Origin: Adiantum capillus-veneris
Lineage: Eukaryota; Streptophyta; Polypodiopsida; Polypodiales; Pteridaceae
Reading direction: 5' to 3'
Assembly (NCBI GenBank): GCA_014529385.2
Contig: CM043952.1
Location: 150,873,057 to 150,937,056 of the forward strand
Length of the DNA stretch: 64,000 nucleotides
Shown piece by piece: positions 21,013 through 33,514 of the stretch. The notes under the pieces were generated by a model. That model was not told where the DNA came from and ran no database searches. It saw nothing but the letters and a program-made list of their open reading frames with translations. Each line of letters begins with the position of its first letter. The first letter of the stretch is position 1. Both the position numbers and the translations under genes were made by a program.

Positions 21013-22461
21013 TTGAATACTTGGTTGGAAGCTCTCAGGCCGACAACACTACAGGATGCCTTGTTGAGGGCCAAACCTCTAGCTCTTGAAGTACAAAAAG
21101 TTAATCAAAATAGGAGGAATCATTGGGCAAAGAGGGCAAGGACAAATTCTTGGAATAGCAGACCTGCCAACCAAGCATATAACCAGTACCCTATTGTGGC
21201 TACCACCACAACCATGGAGTTCCCAGATGTTCGATGCTATGGTTGTGGCGAGTTTGGACATTACAGATCCAAGTGTCCCAGGAACACTCAAGCAACCAGC
21301 GCTAATGCCATACCCTTGAATGCCCATGGGCGTGGCCAATCTAATGGAAGAGGAGGACGTGGAAGGATGAACAGGGGGTGTGGGTGTGGATCCACCGCCA
21401 GAGTGAATGCCGCAGTGGTACAACCAACTGTGGGTGATGAAGCAGTGGAGAGAGCAACCTTGCATGTTGCAATTGACAACCCCAATGGTTGCGAGCAATA
21501 CGCAGTCATTCATACGCCAGGATCTCTCAGAGATGAACAAGTTAACTTCCTTATAGATTGTGGTAGTACTCTTTCATTTCTTTCACCCAAATGCATGAGG
21601 AAGCTAAAGCTAGATAAGTATCCAACAAGCAAACTAGTTGTAGAGTTACCAAACGGCAAGGAAGTAGTATCTCAACGCTCTGCAGGAAAAATCGACTTTG
21701 ATTTAGGGGGACACCCAACCTCTGCCCAATTTCAAACCCTACCCTTAGGATTCTTTGATGGGATACTAGGGATGGACTGGTTAAAGCAAAATAAGGCCCA
21801 CATTCATTGTGCACAAGGGAACTTTACCTTTACAGATAACTTGGGTAATGAAGTCTTAATCCAGGGGGAAAATGGGAGACCTAGGGCTACTCTAGTTAAG
21901 GCCAACAGACTTTTGAAGGGACTGAGAAAGGGGCAGCAAATTTATGCGCTAAATCTCAACAAGGTGGACCAATCAGATACCACACTTCGACCAAACTGGT
22001 TGAGGGAGTATGATGATGTATTCCCTGAAGATCTTACGAATCTTCCACCACATAGAGAGGTAGATCATGAGATTGAGACTATCCCTGGATGTGAACCTAT
22101 CTCAAAAAGACCTTATAAAATGTCACTTCCAGAGGCCATCGAACTCAAGGAACAACTTAGGCAACTCATTGAGCAAGGATTCATTCGACCCAGTACTTCT
22201 TCTTGGGGTGCACCAGTTCTTTTTCAAAAGAAGAAGGATGGAACCTTAAGGCTATGCATAGATTACCATGGACTGAACCAGGTAACTGTCAAGAACAAGT
22301 ATCCAATTCCAAGGATCGACGAACTCCTGGACAGGCTCCACAACGCCAAAATGTTTACAAAGATTGATCTAAGGTCAGGATATTACCAAATCAGGATCAA
22401 GGAATCAGATATTCCAATACAGCTTTCAACACTAGGTATGGACACTACGAATTCACAGTAA
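21013..22461 (+). pseudogene. gag end, protease and RT first half of element B
   Basis: This long open piece of 482 codons has a zinc knuckle [15 protein letters not shown] near residue 75. The protease has [13 protein letters not shown] near residue 178 (Cys where Thr or Ser is expected) and GILGMDWL near residue 250. RT begins with [16 protein letters not shown] and includes [22 protein letters not shown] and [16 protein letters not shown] one-base deletion near 22415 throws the frame off before the RT motif [11 protein letters not shown], which appears in the next piece. The changed protease residue also argues for an inactive copy. Confidence 0.85.
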
Positions 22462-22787
22462 TGTCTTTTGGTCTAACAAATGCTCCTGCAAGCTTCAATC
22501 GACTTATGCTGGATATTTTCAGACCTTATCTGGATGATTTTGTCTTGGTTTTCTTTGATGACATTCTGATCTATTCTAAGAACGAGGCAGATCACGAAGA
22601 ACATGTTCGCAAAGTACTTGACTTCTTCGAGAACACCAACTTCACGCAAAAGAGAGCAAGTGTACCTTTTGCTCACCAAAGGTCAATTATCTTGGATTTG
22701 TCATATCGGCCGAAGGGATTTAAGTGGACCCAGATAAATTCAAGGATATCCTTGATTGGTCTCAACCATCCACCGTCAGCGAAGTAA
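22461..22787 (+). pseudogene. RT catalytic segment of element B
   Basis: The segment opens with [16 protein letters not shown] and reaches the catalytic box [11 protein letters not shown], where the two Asp residues coordinate the metal for DNA synthesis. After about 60 codons the sense text leaves this frame (frameshift near 22650) and continues as [12 protein letters not shown] in the next piece. All of it is the same RT domain. Confidence 0.8.
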
Positions 22788-23434
22788 GAGGATTTCTTGG
22801 GATAGGGATGGTACAGGATTTTTTTCAAGGATTATGCACGTATTGCTGCACCTTTGACGGAACTCCTAAAGAAAGGAATGAGGATCGAATGAAGACCGAG
22901 CACGAGTCTAGCTTTGCTAAGCTAAAAGAATTCTTAGTCTCAGCTTCTATTTTAAAGCTTCCAGATTTCAGTAAGGAATTTGAAGTAGCGACCGATGCTA
23001 GCAAATTTGCTCTAGGCGGAGTTCTTACTCAAGAAAGAAGATCGGTGGCGTATACTTCACGAAAGCTGAGGGATCATGAGAATAATTATCCTACTCATGA
23101 TTTGGAACTTTTAGCGATTATACATGCGCTGAAGTTATGAAGACATTATCTTCTCGGACGCAAGTTTCAGCTGGTTACAGACCAGAAGAGCTTAAAATGG
23201 ATTTTTACTCAACCTATTCTCAATATGCGACAACGGCGATGGATAGAGCTTTTACAAGAATATGACCTTGACATAAAGTATAGAGCAGGGAAGGAGAATG
23301 CAATTGCAGATGGACTTAGCCGAAAATATTTTCTCGGAGCTATCTCTATTCCAAATAACCCTATCTGGGATAGAATCAAAGAAGCATCCTTGGTAGATCG
23401 ACAGTACCAACGTATAGTATCATTAGTCCAGTAG
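22724..23434 (+). pseudogene. RT thumb and RNase H of element B
   Basis: 22724-23140 carries VSEVRGFLG, then RNase H with FEVATDASKFALGGVL and the Glu motif HDLELLAIIHALK. A TGA at 23138-23140 breaks it. The same frame continues with LVTDQKSLKWIF and, after an internal Met (23225), IKYRAGKENAIADGLSR, which carries the last catalytic Asp. The four acidic residues of the RNase H site are all present. Confidence 0.8.
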
Positions 23435-23440
23435 AATAAG

Positions 23441-24331
23441 ATGCTTGAAGCTAAAGATTACTCTCTTATGGGAGGATGTCTTTACTACAGACATAGACTC
23501 TGTGTACCCAGAGACCCAGCTTTAAAGAAGGTTATTTTGTATGAAGCACACGATAGCCCTACATCTGGACATCTAGGCTATGCTAAGACTCTTCATGCTG
23601 TCAGGAGGAGTTACTTTTGGTCTGGAATGAAAGGAGACATACTTCGCTATGTGAGGCAATTTCTTTCTTGTCAGTGGATAAAAGTTGAAAGAATCAAGTT
23701 ACCAAGGCAACTTCAACCTCTTGACATACCCCAGATGAAATGGGAATGCATCAGTATGGACTTTGTCACGGGATTACCTTCTACAGGAGGTTATGATTCT
23801 ATTTTCGTGGTTGTTGATATGCTCACAAAAGTGGCTCATCTAATACCCGTAAAGACAACCTTTACTGCTTCAGATATTAGCCGGGTATTCATCAAGGAGA
23901 TTTTTAGGTTACATGGTCTACCCAAGCGTATCGTCAGTGATAGAGATGCCAAGTTTACATCAAAATTTTGGACTTCTCTTTTCCAATCTATTGGGTCACA
24001 ATTAGCCTTCAGTACAGCGTATCATCCGCAGACAGATGGGAAAACTGAAAGGGTTAATCAATTCATTGAGGACATTCTCGGAGCCTATTGTTCGCAAGAG
24101 CCAACGAAGTGGTTACAATATCTACCTTTGGTGGAGTATGCTTATAATTCTTCCGAACACAGAAGCATTGGAATGTCACCCTTCAAAGCTCTTTATGGAC
24201 AGGACTGTTTAGCACCACTGAAATTCTCAGATCCAACCATCAGGGTAGAAGCCTCTAGGAAGATGTTAGAAGATATGGAAGCTCAGACTAGAGGTATTCG
24301 CCAAGACATTCAAGCCGCTCAGGATAGATAG
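23441..24331 (+). pseudogene. Integrase of element B
   Basis: The open piece has 296 codons. The zinc domain has HDSPTSGHLGYAKT, but the first of the two Cys residues is replaced (VRQFLSCQW). The core has Asp in ISMDFVTGLP, Asp in IVSDRDAKFTSKFW and Glu in TDGKTERVNQFIEDIL, so the DDE triad is intact. A stop (TAG at 24329-24331) follows in the linker to the C-terminal domain. Confidence 0.85.
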
Positions 24332-24793
24332 AAGCACTATGCAGATAAGAAGCGTTCGGAAAGAACTTTCAAAGAAGGAGATAAGGTTTTTCTGCAAGTC
24401 CGACCAAAGAAAATAAACTTATCTCTAGGCAAATACAAGAAACTAAGCCCAAGGTATTGTGGACCATTCGAGATTGTTAAGGTTGTGAGTGACCAGGCCT
24501 ACAAGCTAAAGTTACCTGCAAACTTGAAGGTTCATGATGTATTCCATGTCAGCTTACTCAAACCCTATATTCCTAATCCTAATTAATTCTTGGACTCAGA
24601 TCAAATAGTCATGCCAGCACAAGGAGTTCTTGAGCTCCAACCTGACTATGTACTTGAAACAAGGGAAAGAAAGTTACGCAACAGAACTATCACAGAGCAT
24701 CTAGTAAAGTGGAAGGATTACCCTAAAGAAGATGCAACTTGGGAAAACAAACCAACGCTCATAAAAGATTACCCAAACACATTCTTGAGATGA
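24332..24793 (+). pseudogene. Integrase C-terminal domain and chromodomain of element B
   Basis: After the stop the frame resumes with FKEGDKVFLQVRPKK and SPRYCGPFEIV, then LKVHDVFHVSLLKPYIP, the usual end of a Ty3 integrase. A stop precedes 24590-24793, which contains ILELQPDYVL-like and EHLVKWKDYPKEDATWE text, a chromodomain. Chromodomains direct insertion to marked chromatin and define the chromoviruses. The polypurine tract begins 20 bp after the end. Confidence 0.8.
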
Positions 24794-24813
24794 GGACATC
24801 TCAAAATATTCAC

Positions 24814-24824
24814 GTTGGGGAGGT
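24814..24824 (+). other. Polypurine tract of element B
   Basis: TTGGGGAGGT immediately precedes the 3' LTR start TGTAAGG and follows the end of the coding region. Confidence 0.75.
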
Positions 24825-26766
24825 TGTAAGGTCTTTGACCCCGACCAAAAAAGAGCACCATTGTACCATGAAATGAATATAATGGAAAAAGTTACTATTT
24901 TTAGCAGTTTTTCGAATTCTGTCAGTGCCATGATGTTTAGAATTTTTTAAAGTTTTGAAATGTGAATTAAAATAATTTTTTAAAAAAAATTCCAAAAATA
25001 ATAAGTTTTTGGTCACCCGAACCGTCCAGTTTTGACCGTTTTGAAAAACTGCACCCGTACCCCGAATTTGAAAAAATGCAATTTCGGACCCCGAGGGCTG
25101 CTAAATATGGTAGGTACTCGGACCAGTACGCCTTATTTAGAGCTTAGTATAGCAATTTACAACATTAAATTCCAACTCGTATGGGCCGTTTTAGCCTAAA
25201 ACCAATTTTTCCTAAAGTTGTGCGTTGAGGCACAGGGGCTCCAGGCTATGTGGGAACATGTCCCAGACCACTTAGAGCCTGCTTTAGCAGCTAGGGGGCG
25301 CCCTCTTGTCTTGTGGGAGTTTTGGGAGTTGTGGGAGAGTTTCCAAGCTTGAGAGTGAGTGTGAGAGCCAGTTAGACTAGCTAACTGGACACTTGGTAGG
25401 CAGGAAACTAGACTTGCCCTCCATGATGTGAGAGCTCACATAGTTTTTGGAGGAGAAGCAAAGAAGGGAATGCTGCCGGATTCTCGTCTTGAGAACTCAT
25501 TTGGATCAAAAAATTGAGAGGATTTCAGCCCCTAATCACGGTAATCATGATTTAATTTATGCTCTTCTGTAATCCTCTTCATCATTCTCTTAACTCCCCA
25601 TCTACTATGCTTAATCCTAGCTATATTTCCCAATAGCTTCTCTCTAATTCTGCATATCTATATTCCATTACATAATCATCATCCAATAGTTAAATATGCA
25701 GCCATTAATCACTCCTAATCATAGATTAATGTATGATTAGAAGAGAATTCTCTCTCTAGGCAGCATAGTAATTAATTGTTAAGCCGGTAATGATGTAGAT
25801 TTGATGAAATTCATTCTCTTACCACACAATAACTAAGTCAGATTCAATTTTCTCATACATTAAGATGTGATTAAGGTAAAATTAATCTATCATTAAGCCA
25901 CTAAGAAGAGAATTTTCTCTCACCTATGCATGCTCTTTCTAATTGCATTAGGAAAGTGATTGAGCTTGCTTAATTCATCTCTCTTGTAATTTAATTAGTA
26001 AAATTCTGAAATTCTTAATCATCTAAGCCAAGTGATTAACTTTAGAGCCGGTTCCCATAGGACAAGTAAAGTATTATCCATAAAATTACTATGTCTCGAA
26101 GGAAAAATCTAACCCTCTTGTATAAGGGGGATTGTTCAATGATTCTAATCTATCATTTGGATTGTTATGATGCTCTTGCACATTAGCTCTTTTCTCCAAG
26201 TTTATCATTTAAAGTAGTGAGTATAAAATGGCCCGGGTTAAGAGAACTCGCTTCGGTGGTGCCCACGACCGTGAGGCGGAAACGAGCAATGTGAATGGAA
26301 AAAGAAAAGCTCCATTGTGGTAGTAATTAGGACACACAAGGAATTGTGAGTGTGGGGGTGAAAACTGGGGGCTTGGTTCAGGTTGCCAATGCCTATGAGA
26401 AGGGTGGTCCCGATTGGTCAGGAACTCTCTGTCCCCATAGTGTTTAAATCGACACTAGTAATACTCATTGCCCCTAGAGCGGCGAAGTCTCAAGTGTACA
26501 TGCCTCTGAAACATGGGGAAAAAGGCACTCGGGATTTCTCTCCTCTTGGAAGGTGGGTCTTAGGATTGCTAGATAGGTTAAGTACGCTTCCCCTGCGAGG
26601 TAGAGCTAGATCTCTTGCTAGTAGGCGCGAACTCGACTCACCTTGTGATGAGAGATCGTCCGCTAGTTGAACCCTGAACCACTTTGTTTTCTTCTTCTAT
26701 AGATCTAGTGGCCAGCAGGTTTACCATCAGATCCACCGTTTGATACGGCGGGGTGGGGACCTCACA
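24825..26766 (+). repeat. 3' LTR of element B
   Basis: It begins TGTAAGG after the polypurine tract and ends CTCACA. It matches the 5' LTR in three blocks and lacks the CA segment, the inverted-repeat insert and 17838-19267 of that copy. It keeps the ATG of the LTR-embedded exon (26228), but the reading frame is cut soon after. Confidence 0.85.
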
Positions 26767-27149
26767 GACTTATGAAGCCCTGGATAGAGTACTCACCTTT
26801 GGATTGACTTGTCGTCAATTTTCACTCGTTCCAATTGCAACTTTCTGTCACGCCACTGATTCCTCATTTGCTACCTGATTCTTGTACAAGCTTTAATCAA
26901 GTTAGCTATTTTTCTATAAAGACAATGGAGCTCTGGAGAACTCTCATGATTGGTCTATGTGTATCACTTCAAATCGTGCTATGGAGGTCAAGATTTGACT
27001 TTCAGATTCGACTTTAGCAAAATCAAAGGTCTAATCTGCAACCTGTAAACTGAGTGTATCTGTACCAATTTTGATCCGATTGACCCCAAAATTTTCATGT
27101 GGCTTTATATTATGATGGTCTAACACTATATAAGCCCAAAAGTCAAAAT
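26767..27149. other. Leader of element A next to the nested insertion
   Basis: Non-coding. It continues the 5' untranslated leader of element A on the minus strand. I see no ORF of note. Confidence 0.5.
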
Positions 27150-28140
27150 TGAAGTCTCTGGATAGCAGAAGTAAATAATCACGATTATTTACTTTTGTCG
27201 GATTGGTTTGGTAAGTATACAACTTGTTAAAGCCCTTGGACAAGTTTCAATAAGTTTGGATAAAATTTGATCAAGTTTACCAACTGTTCCGTGTCCGCAG
27301 ACTCTGATTTCGAGAATCTGGCTTAAGTCTCATTTTTATGGTCCAAATTTCACCAAAATTGATTTGTGGGGTCTACTTGATGTGCTTGACCTTGTGGTAT
27401 ACTCAAATTTGCAAAATCATCAAGTTTTGAAGCAGATGTAAATAATCGCGATTATTTACTCTAGCTAAATTTTTGTAAGTTTTTGCCCCAACTTTGACAC
27501 AGATCTTTTAAGCACCTCCAGTTAAGGTCACTAGCCAAGTTTCATCAAGTTTGGATAATTTTTGGTCAAATGGTCATCATTTCTCTGTCCGCAGACTAAC
27601 TTTGTAATTTTAGTCACAATTTTCAATCCAGTGATTCAAATCTTTACCAAATTAGTTTTGTGGGCTTATTACAACATGGTAAAGCTAGTGGTATGCCAAC
27701 TTGGTCAAAAAAGTTCAAAAACAAATTTTTGCAAATTTTTTGTCAACTGAGCATGTACACATGTTTGTCACATCAATATAAGCCTATGGATCAATTTTTC
27801 AACAAGTTTGGATAATTTTCTTTCCCAATTTACAAGCAAGATTCAAAAAGTCAGTACAAACTTTAGTTTTTATCCTGTTTTTTGTCAGTTTAGTGATCCA
27901 AATCTTTTGGGCCTTTACAAAAGTTGTTTGTACACATGCAATAAGTCAACGGTATGAACCTTGGCCAATTTAGAGCAGAAAGTTAATTATTGCGATTATT
28001 AACTTGAGGCTTGAAATGAACATTTTTTTGCAATTCTTTCAACGACAGTCTTTTTATGATGTTTTTTAAGCCTATAAGTCAAGTCAAAACTTAATTTGGC
28101 CTAAAATGTGAAGAAAAGTAAATAATCTGAGTTTTGGTCA
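27150..28140. repeat. Palindrome-bearing repeat array 2, in the leader of element A
   Basis: Diverged units of about 270 bp carry the same palindrome as array 1 at 27171-27192, 27438-27459 and 27982-28003, with a half copy at 28118. The spacing 27438 to 27982 is two units, the middle palindrome having been lost. The text tgtccgcagact recurs at about 27291 and 27588, confirming the tandem units. A further half palindrome lies in the LTR at 29035-29050. Confidence 0.8.
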
Positions 28141-28676
28141 TCTTCTTGAAATTTTTACCTCGAAGTGTCTTTGAGCTTACCCACTGGTTCGGACAACGCT
28201 TAGGCTTACTCTCCAGTCAGATTGAGTGAATTCGAGTCTTTTCAAGCTATTTCTAGCCGTAGACCTGAAATTCTGTAACTTTACATAAACAACTCACAGA
28301 TGATTCGTTTGGAGTGAGAAATGTTCTGAAATCCACCTCGGATCCTACTTACCCTAATCCTAGTTTCTCATGCAATGGGGTTGTGGAAAGTGTTCACAAA
28401 CACTCGTTTTCTTGTGTTTTTTATGTTTTTCAGAGTCTTGATCTTAAGACTTGTCTCATCTACCAATCATTCTCCAAATCCTAATCTAAATTTACAATCC
28501 TATAGTCCTAAAGGTACTCAGCAAGTACGATTACTTCCAAGCTACCTCTACACAGCAAAAGACGACAATCTTAAGCTATGCGGTTTTTAAAAGAAAATTT
28601 TGAACTCTAGGCGAACCTGGAGGAATTTAAAGGACAACTACACAAGACACTCGTGTTTTTCCCTAGTTTAGGTCTC
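28141..28676. other. Leader of element A between array 2 and the primer site
   Basis: Non-coding 5' leader on the minus strand. Open frames here are short and lack recognisable text. Confidence 0.5.
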
Positions 28677-28699
28677 TTCGATCCCCGTCAGCAGCGCCA
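28677..28699 (-). other. Primer-binding site of element A (Asp tRNA type)
   Basis: The minus strand reads TGGCGCTGCTGACGGGGA and continues TCGAAG, 2 bp after the LTR end CCCACA. It agrees at 15 of 18 bases with the TGGCGCCGTTGCCGGGGA site used by Athila/Tat elements. Confidence 0.8.
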
Positions 28700-28701
28700 A
28701 A

Positions 28702-29609
28702 TGTGGGACGCATGTCTAACCTCACCATCCTATCTTATTGCAGTATTAGCGAGAACCACGATTAATTTGTCAAACCATGGGACGAAGCTGACTCAACTAG
28801 TGCATAGAGGCTACAAGAGATTGTCAATCTCTCGGAAAAAAACTAACAACTCGCATCTAACTCATGCTACACTCAAGTAACTGAAATCACCAAAAGCCAA
28901 TTGTTCATCGACAAGCAAATCACATCCGTTACAGCATCAAATGACATCCAAACGTAATGAAACTTCTAGGACAAGTTTATAAGACCTAAGCACACATGCC
29001 TATGGCCTCAAATCCCACTTTAGTTCAAGTTCCAAATCGCGATTATTAACAGCAGTGGATTCTTAACCTAGTCATTTTCGACCCAAAATGCATCTAAATG
29101 CTTAGCAATGATGCCCCAATACCCCGCCTATGCTTAGTTTTCAATTTGAAAGTGTAAATTCCTAGTTATAATGAAATTAGGCCGCGGTTCGGCGATGCCA
29201 AAAGCTACGAAATATTGTGAATGGCTTACGTCAATACGTAGAGCTCTTACCTGCGGTTGCAATGCAACAAACGCATTCGCAATGTGACAACCGGAGAGGG
29301 AGTAGGAAGCGCGAGAAGGAGAGAAGTGAGCGTCGTTAACTCACGCTTTGTATTTCTTATCCAAAAACTTACAAAAATTGACTTTTATACCTTAGCCAAG
29401 GTTTTTGAGTGGTCAAAACTAATAATTTGGAGTTCTGCCAAAGCTGGGAATTGACTGGCTGATACAATCTGGAAGCTTGTAGCCCCGGCTCATTAATTAC
29501 AAAGTTTACCAAGAAAATAGGAGTTACAATATTTCCGATTTATCAAAATAATATTTGTTTTATAAGGAGAACTCCGAAAAATGGTGTCCACGTTAGCTTG
29601 TTGCTAACA
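28702..29609 (-). repeat. 5' LTR of element A
   Basis: On the minus strand it begins TGTTAGCAAC (29609) and ends CCCACA (28702), 908 bp, next to the primer site. A TATA-like TTATAAAAC lies about 40 bp from its start on the minus strand. It holds a half copy of the palindrome motif at 29035-29050. Confidence 0.75.
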
Positions 29610-30003
29610 TTGTTCACGTGTGTCAGTCTGTATGCACCATTTATTGAGTGTGTCTTTGGTGCTTAAATTGAAAGTGAATTCAAGATCATGTGTGTGCACT
29701 AAATCTTGGGATATTTTCAAATCTTTACCTACCAAATCTTTAGTTACTCTGTGTATGTATGTGTGTGTGTGTAGCAATTTTAAATCTATATATATACACG
29801 CAAACGAACACTAACTGTTCACAGACCAACAATTCTAGAAAAGTACAATGGATTTGTGCAATAATTTATTTGCAGTTGAAAATAAATTTTGTACAAGGTA
29901 ATGAAGATAACAGAATATAGCTCAGGAAACCGCAAACCCAAAATTTGGGAAATTTTGCTTCACATTAAGAGATCCACCATTTGTTAAGAACCGAATGTTT
30001 TAA

Positions 30004-31785
30004 TCAAGGAAGGTAGCCCTCATCTGCACCCATAGCCACAAGAAAACAATTCGTTAGCACGTGACTGTATGCAGGTGATGCTGGGCATCCCAGTTGTTAT
30101 CCATGTCACCATAAAAAAAACATAGTTCTTAACTTGTAATTTGTTCTTTTAGATAAAAAAGTTTCTCGGCTTTTCTGCCAATCTGATACGGAAAGTGACA
30201 AACCCCATAGAGCAGCCATAAATCTGGTTTATTTCTTGATTATATATCCTTAAGATTTTAGGAGTTAAGGAGAATATCAAAATTTAACCAGAACTTCATC
30301 CCTAACCAGATTGGAGCGACTTATATTCTATAGATTTATGCACAAGCAATCTTAAGCCAGGACCTAATCTTACCACTTTCTTGTAAATATACATCTTTTT
30401 GAAACTGATACTATTTTTGGAACCAGTTTTATAACCAAGTTGAGATATCCCCAAAAAAAACTCAGTATTTACCACTTTACATACCTGAGATACCCCCATC
30501 TTAGATAAATTCACTACCTTTATCAACAAATAACCTTGTTATTATGTCATGTCCAACATACTGCTGCCCCATGTCAGCTAACACTTGTATACCAAAATAC
30601 ATTGGACGACTCAGTCACTTAGAGCCAGCTCAGACACCGTCCGAGAAAGAAATATCTTAAAAGTCTCCGGCGAGGCTCAGCTAAAGGAAAAAATTATGAC
30701 ATACTCATCGTATCAAGCACCTTTTTTAATCAACCTACTAGAAGCATTTTGTGGTATAAACAGCAAGATGTTAGAAAAAGACTAGTTAATATATACTTGA
30801 GAGAAAATAAAAAGCTAGCAGTCAATGGCCAGCAAATATTATTGAATATTCGAAGGTCCAACGAACTATGGCTAGTAAAATCAGTGTATATGCTGACTTG
30901 GTGAGCAGTAACAGGAAACATTCACTAATATTCCCATATTGTGAAGTACTATGGTAAAAAAAGTCCAAGTAAATTTGAAACCAGCTATCTACCACACTCC
31001 TGTACATGATGCCACTCATTTCCTACAAAATATCCGACACTAGGGAAATACACCCGAAGTATTCAGTAATTCCTCAATATCTTTTAGTTAAATCAGTAAA
31101 ATAGACGTCTGTTCTAAAAAAATCAGTCCAAGATCTGTTGCATTATCTGAGTACTACAATTCAATTTGTTTTCCAACTTACCAAGGTAATCGAACCATCA
31201 GGGTCACTGTTTTGAGTTTATTTTTAAGTTAATTTTTCTATGAAATTCAAGCATTTATTCAGAGCCCTGAAGTACCCACTACATAAGTGCTTACCTTCTT
31301 TTGAGAAGTAAAAAAAACTTCATAGAAATACCAATTTCCATTTAGACACCATGCCATAGTAATAAGTACAATCATTCATTAACATATCCTCGAAACCTGG
31401 CAGTTATCTCAGCTAAAAAACCGTCTTCAAAACCCAGACTTTATTCGCCACACCGCTTTTTCCATGGAAATCTAACATTATTATAGAATCACTACTTCAC
31501 ATCTGTTATTAAGTAAACCTATAGTAAAATTACCAATGATTCTTAGCAATATGAGCTACATACCATAAATAAGAAAGAAACAGATTTTCAGAGCCTGGTT
31601 CTTTTTACAAAAGGACAGATTGAGCAAATTTCCAAAATTTTCATTTTCCAAAGAAATAAGCTACAGCCAGATCTTCCGGTTTAGACAATCTCTCAACTGA
31701 CTCAAGAGCAAAACATATTTATGTTAACCTGTAGATTAGGAGCCGAGGAAGCCTCCACAATCGTCTTCTCAAAATTTTTCGGCAT
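30004..31785 (-). other. Exon-like pieces of an unidentified split gene, copy 1
   Basis: On the minus strand an ATG at 31785 opens 19 codons (MPKNFEKTIVEASSAPNLQ) ending at CTACAG|GTTAAC. Further on are a 25-nt piece with AACAG|TGACCC and CTTG|GTAAGT near 31180-31205, a piece ending TCTCAG|GTATGT near 30490, and a last piece GGGTGCAG|ATGAGGGCTACC with an in-frame TGA at 30004. No protein family is recognised and phases do not all join, so it may be a decayed gene or chance. Copy 2 keeps every one of these sites. Confidence 0.3.
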
Positions 31786-33084
31786 GTTGAGCCCACAGCA
31801 TTCAGCAGATAATCACTCACACAGTATTGAACTCACACACATAGAGAGGTGAAAACGGAAAACGCTGCTAAGTGAGTATGAGTACTCACCTTGTGAGTCA
31901 TTTATACATGTTGATGCCCATCTGTAGAAGACGCGACACCCAGTTGTACCACTACAATCGAGGTCGCTAATGAGGGCATATCCTCAAGGATTACCACGAG
32001 CCAAAGATCCTGCGATTATAGACCCTTTCGCGCTACTTCTGCTTACCCTAATCGGCTGCAGACCCACACCCAAGTATAGGCGGTAGCGTGCAGCAGTAGG
32101 CACGATCAATTAATGCAGGGAATACAAAACCAACTACAGAGCATTTTCATTTACCCTAAAAAAAGAGTAAAGATAGTTTTAAGTTACATGCAAGGACAGG
32201 CCATATTGTCCGCCACCTCATGGCACCAAATAACAATGTATTCCCATAGTCTATACCCGGTCCGAGTTATTGCATCCAGCCTTGGAAGACCATACCCAGC
32301 GTTTCTCATATAATTCCCCGAACTATACAGTAAGCTCATGTCATGCTAAAAGGTGAGAGATTAAACACTATTGGGTAGTTTTTATTATTTCCATTTTGGT
32401 CTCGGAGTCGTAAAGTGGGTTCATAAAAGAGAAAGTGATATTTTTACAAAAACTGAGTCCAGAGTAACTTTTCTGGAGCAACTACAGCTACATTGCACAC
32501 CCGGTGTAACAAACCCTGTTACAGAACATTTTCTGAACAATGAAAAGATGGTATTAAGTTAAATGCAAGGACAGTTCATATTGTACACCACATACCCAAT
32601 TGCAATAGATAACAATCTATTCCATAGTCGATACCTGGTCCGTAAATTTGTTACGAGTTTATTGTATCAGACCTCGGATGATCATACATAGCAGGTTTAC
32701 ACTTACTTCCCAACCCTATACTAAGCTTTATGTCATTCAGCTATCCACTAGGGTAAAATATGCCCCGATCTTAACGGTGAGAGTATAATCAGTTTTGGGT
32801 AATCTATTTTCTTTCCAATCTGGTCTAGGAGTCATAAAAGTGGGTCTATAAAAGATGGGTGATATTCTTACAAAAACCAAGTGCAGAGTAACATTTCCAG
32901 AGTTAGCATCTTCAGCTAATTTGCTTACCCGGAGTATCTAACAAATTATGGCATACAATTAAGAACAGATTTTTTCCATTGCAACTGTACATCTTTATCT
33001 GTCAAGTACATCTACTCGGAGAGCAACCTTACTCCGTTATGAACTTCATTTATTTTCGCAATTAGGAACCCTGTTTCCCAAACT

Positions 33085-33417
33085 AAGTGGTGGACCTATC
33101 AGGACCCAGTGACGCGAGTGACTCTTTGGGGTTGTGAGCATTTCAAAAACAATATCCGATTGGCGATGGTTACTGAGGCACTGGGCCTAGGGCCACAGTA
33201 TTATTACATAGAACATTCAATAAATCCAGGTTTTTCAGATCGGTTATACCTGCTAGCCCAGTTTCTACCTTCTTATAGGATTTTCTTGTACCGTAGTTAT
33301 GGTCATCAACTAAGAGGATATTTTAACAGTACTCCCCGCACTCGGGAATATGGGGTAGCCTTGGCGACTCGTATCATACCTTTAGCTGAGCGTCCAAACA
33401 CTTGTTACATACTGTGA
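33085..33417 (+). pseudogene. ORF of unknown function in duplication copy 1
   Basis: The open frame includes WWTYQDPVTRVTLWG and FLYRSYGHQLRGYFNSTPRT and stops after ERPNTCY because of one extra base relative to copy 2. Most differences between the copies change amino acids, which argues against selection on the protein. I recognise no family. Confidence 0.25.
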
Positions 33418-33514
33418 CAGTTGTTTGTGTGATCATGTAATGGGCGGCATAATAGAGATGTAGATGAAGGGCTCCTGAAATAATTATAGCTAAGCTTTTT
33501 TTGTCGAGCGAAGT

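Larger units (their letters stand above)
14884..26766 (+). mobile_element. Element B: chromodomain Ty3/gypsy (chromovirus) nested in element A
   Basis: The outer ends are TGTAAGG (14884) and CTCACA (26766), with LTR-type sequence repeated at 24825-26766. A primer site complementary to initiator Met tRNA follows the 5' LTR, and a polypurine tract precedes the 3' LTR. The flanks GAATT (14879-14883) and GACTT (26767-26771) fit a 5-bp target duplication with one change. Gag, protease, RT, RNase H, integrase and a chromodomain are all present but broken. The LTR copies show roughly a dozen differences by eye in their first 240 bp, so this is not a young insertion. Confidence 0.85.
1..29609 (-). 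mobile_element. Element A: giant Tat/Athila-like Ty3/gypsy LTR retrotransposon, interrupted by element B
   Basis: The minus-strand order is LTR (28702-29609), Asp-type primer site, leader, ORF before gag, gag, zinc knuckles, protease, RT, RNase H, integrase, post-integrase ORF, non-coding repeats, long accessory ORF, polypurine tract (12-25) and the first bases of the 3' LTR. Without the nested element B (14884-26766) the part in the window is about 17.7 kb, and a full copy would be near 18.6 kb. The RT wording (FSGYNQ) and the TGGCGC primer site point to the non-chromovirus Tat/Athila lineage. Every coding module carries stops or frameshifts, so this copy is dead. The outer target duplication cannot be checked because the left LTR lies outside the window. 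Confidence 0.85.

Noticed and set aside
26793..26800. Strong splice-donor-like AAAGGTGAGT on the minus strand in the leader of element A
   Set aside because: No matching acceptor with a consistent frame could be identified before the gag-upstream ORF.
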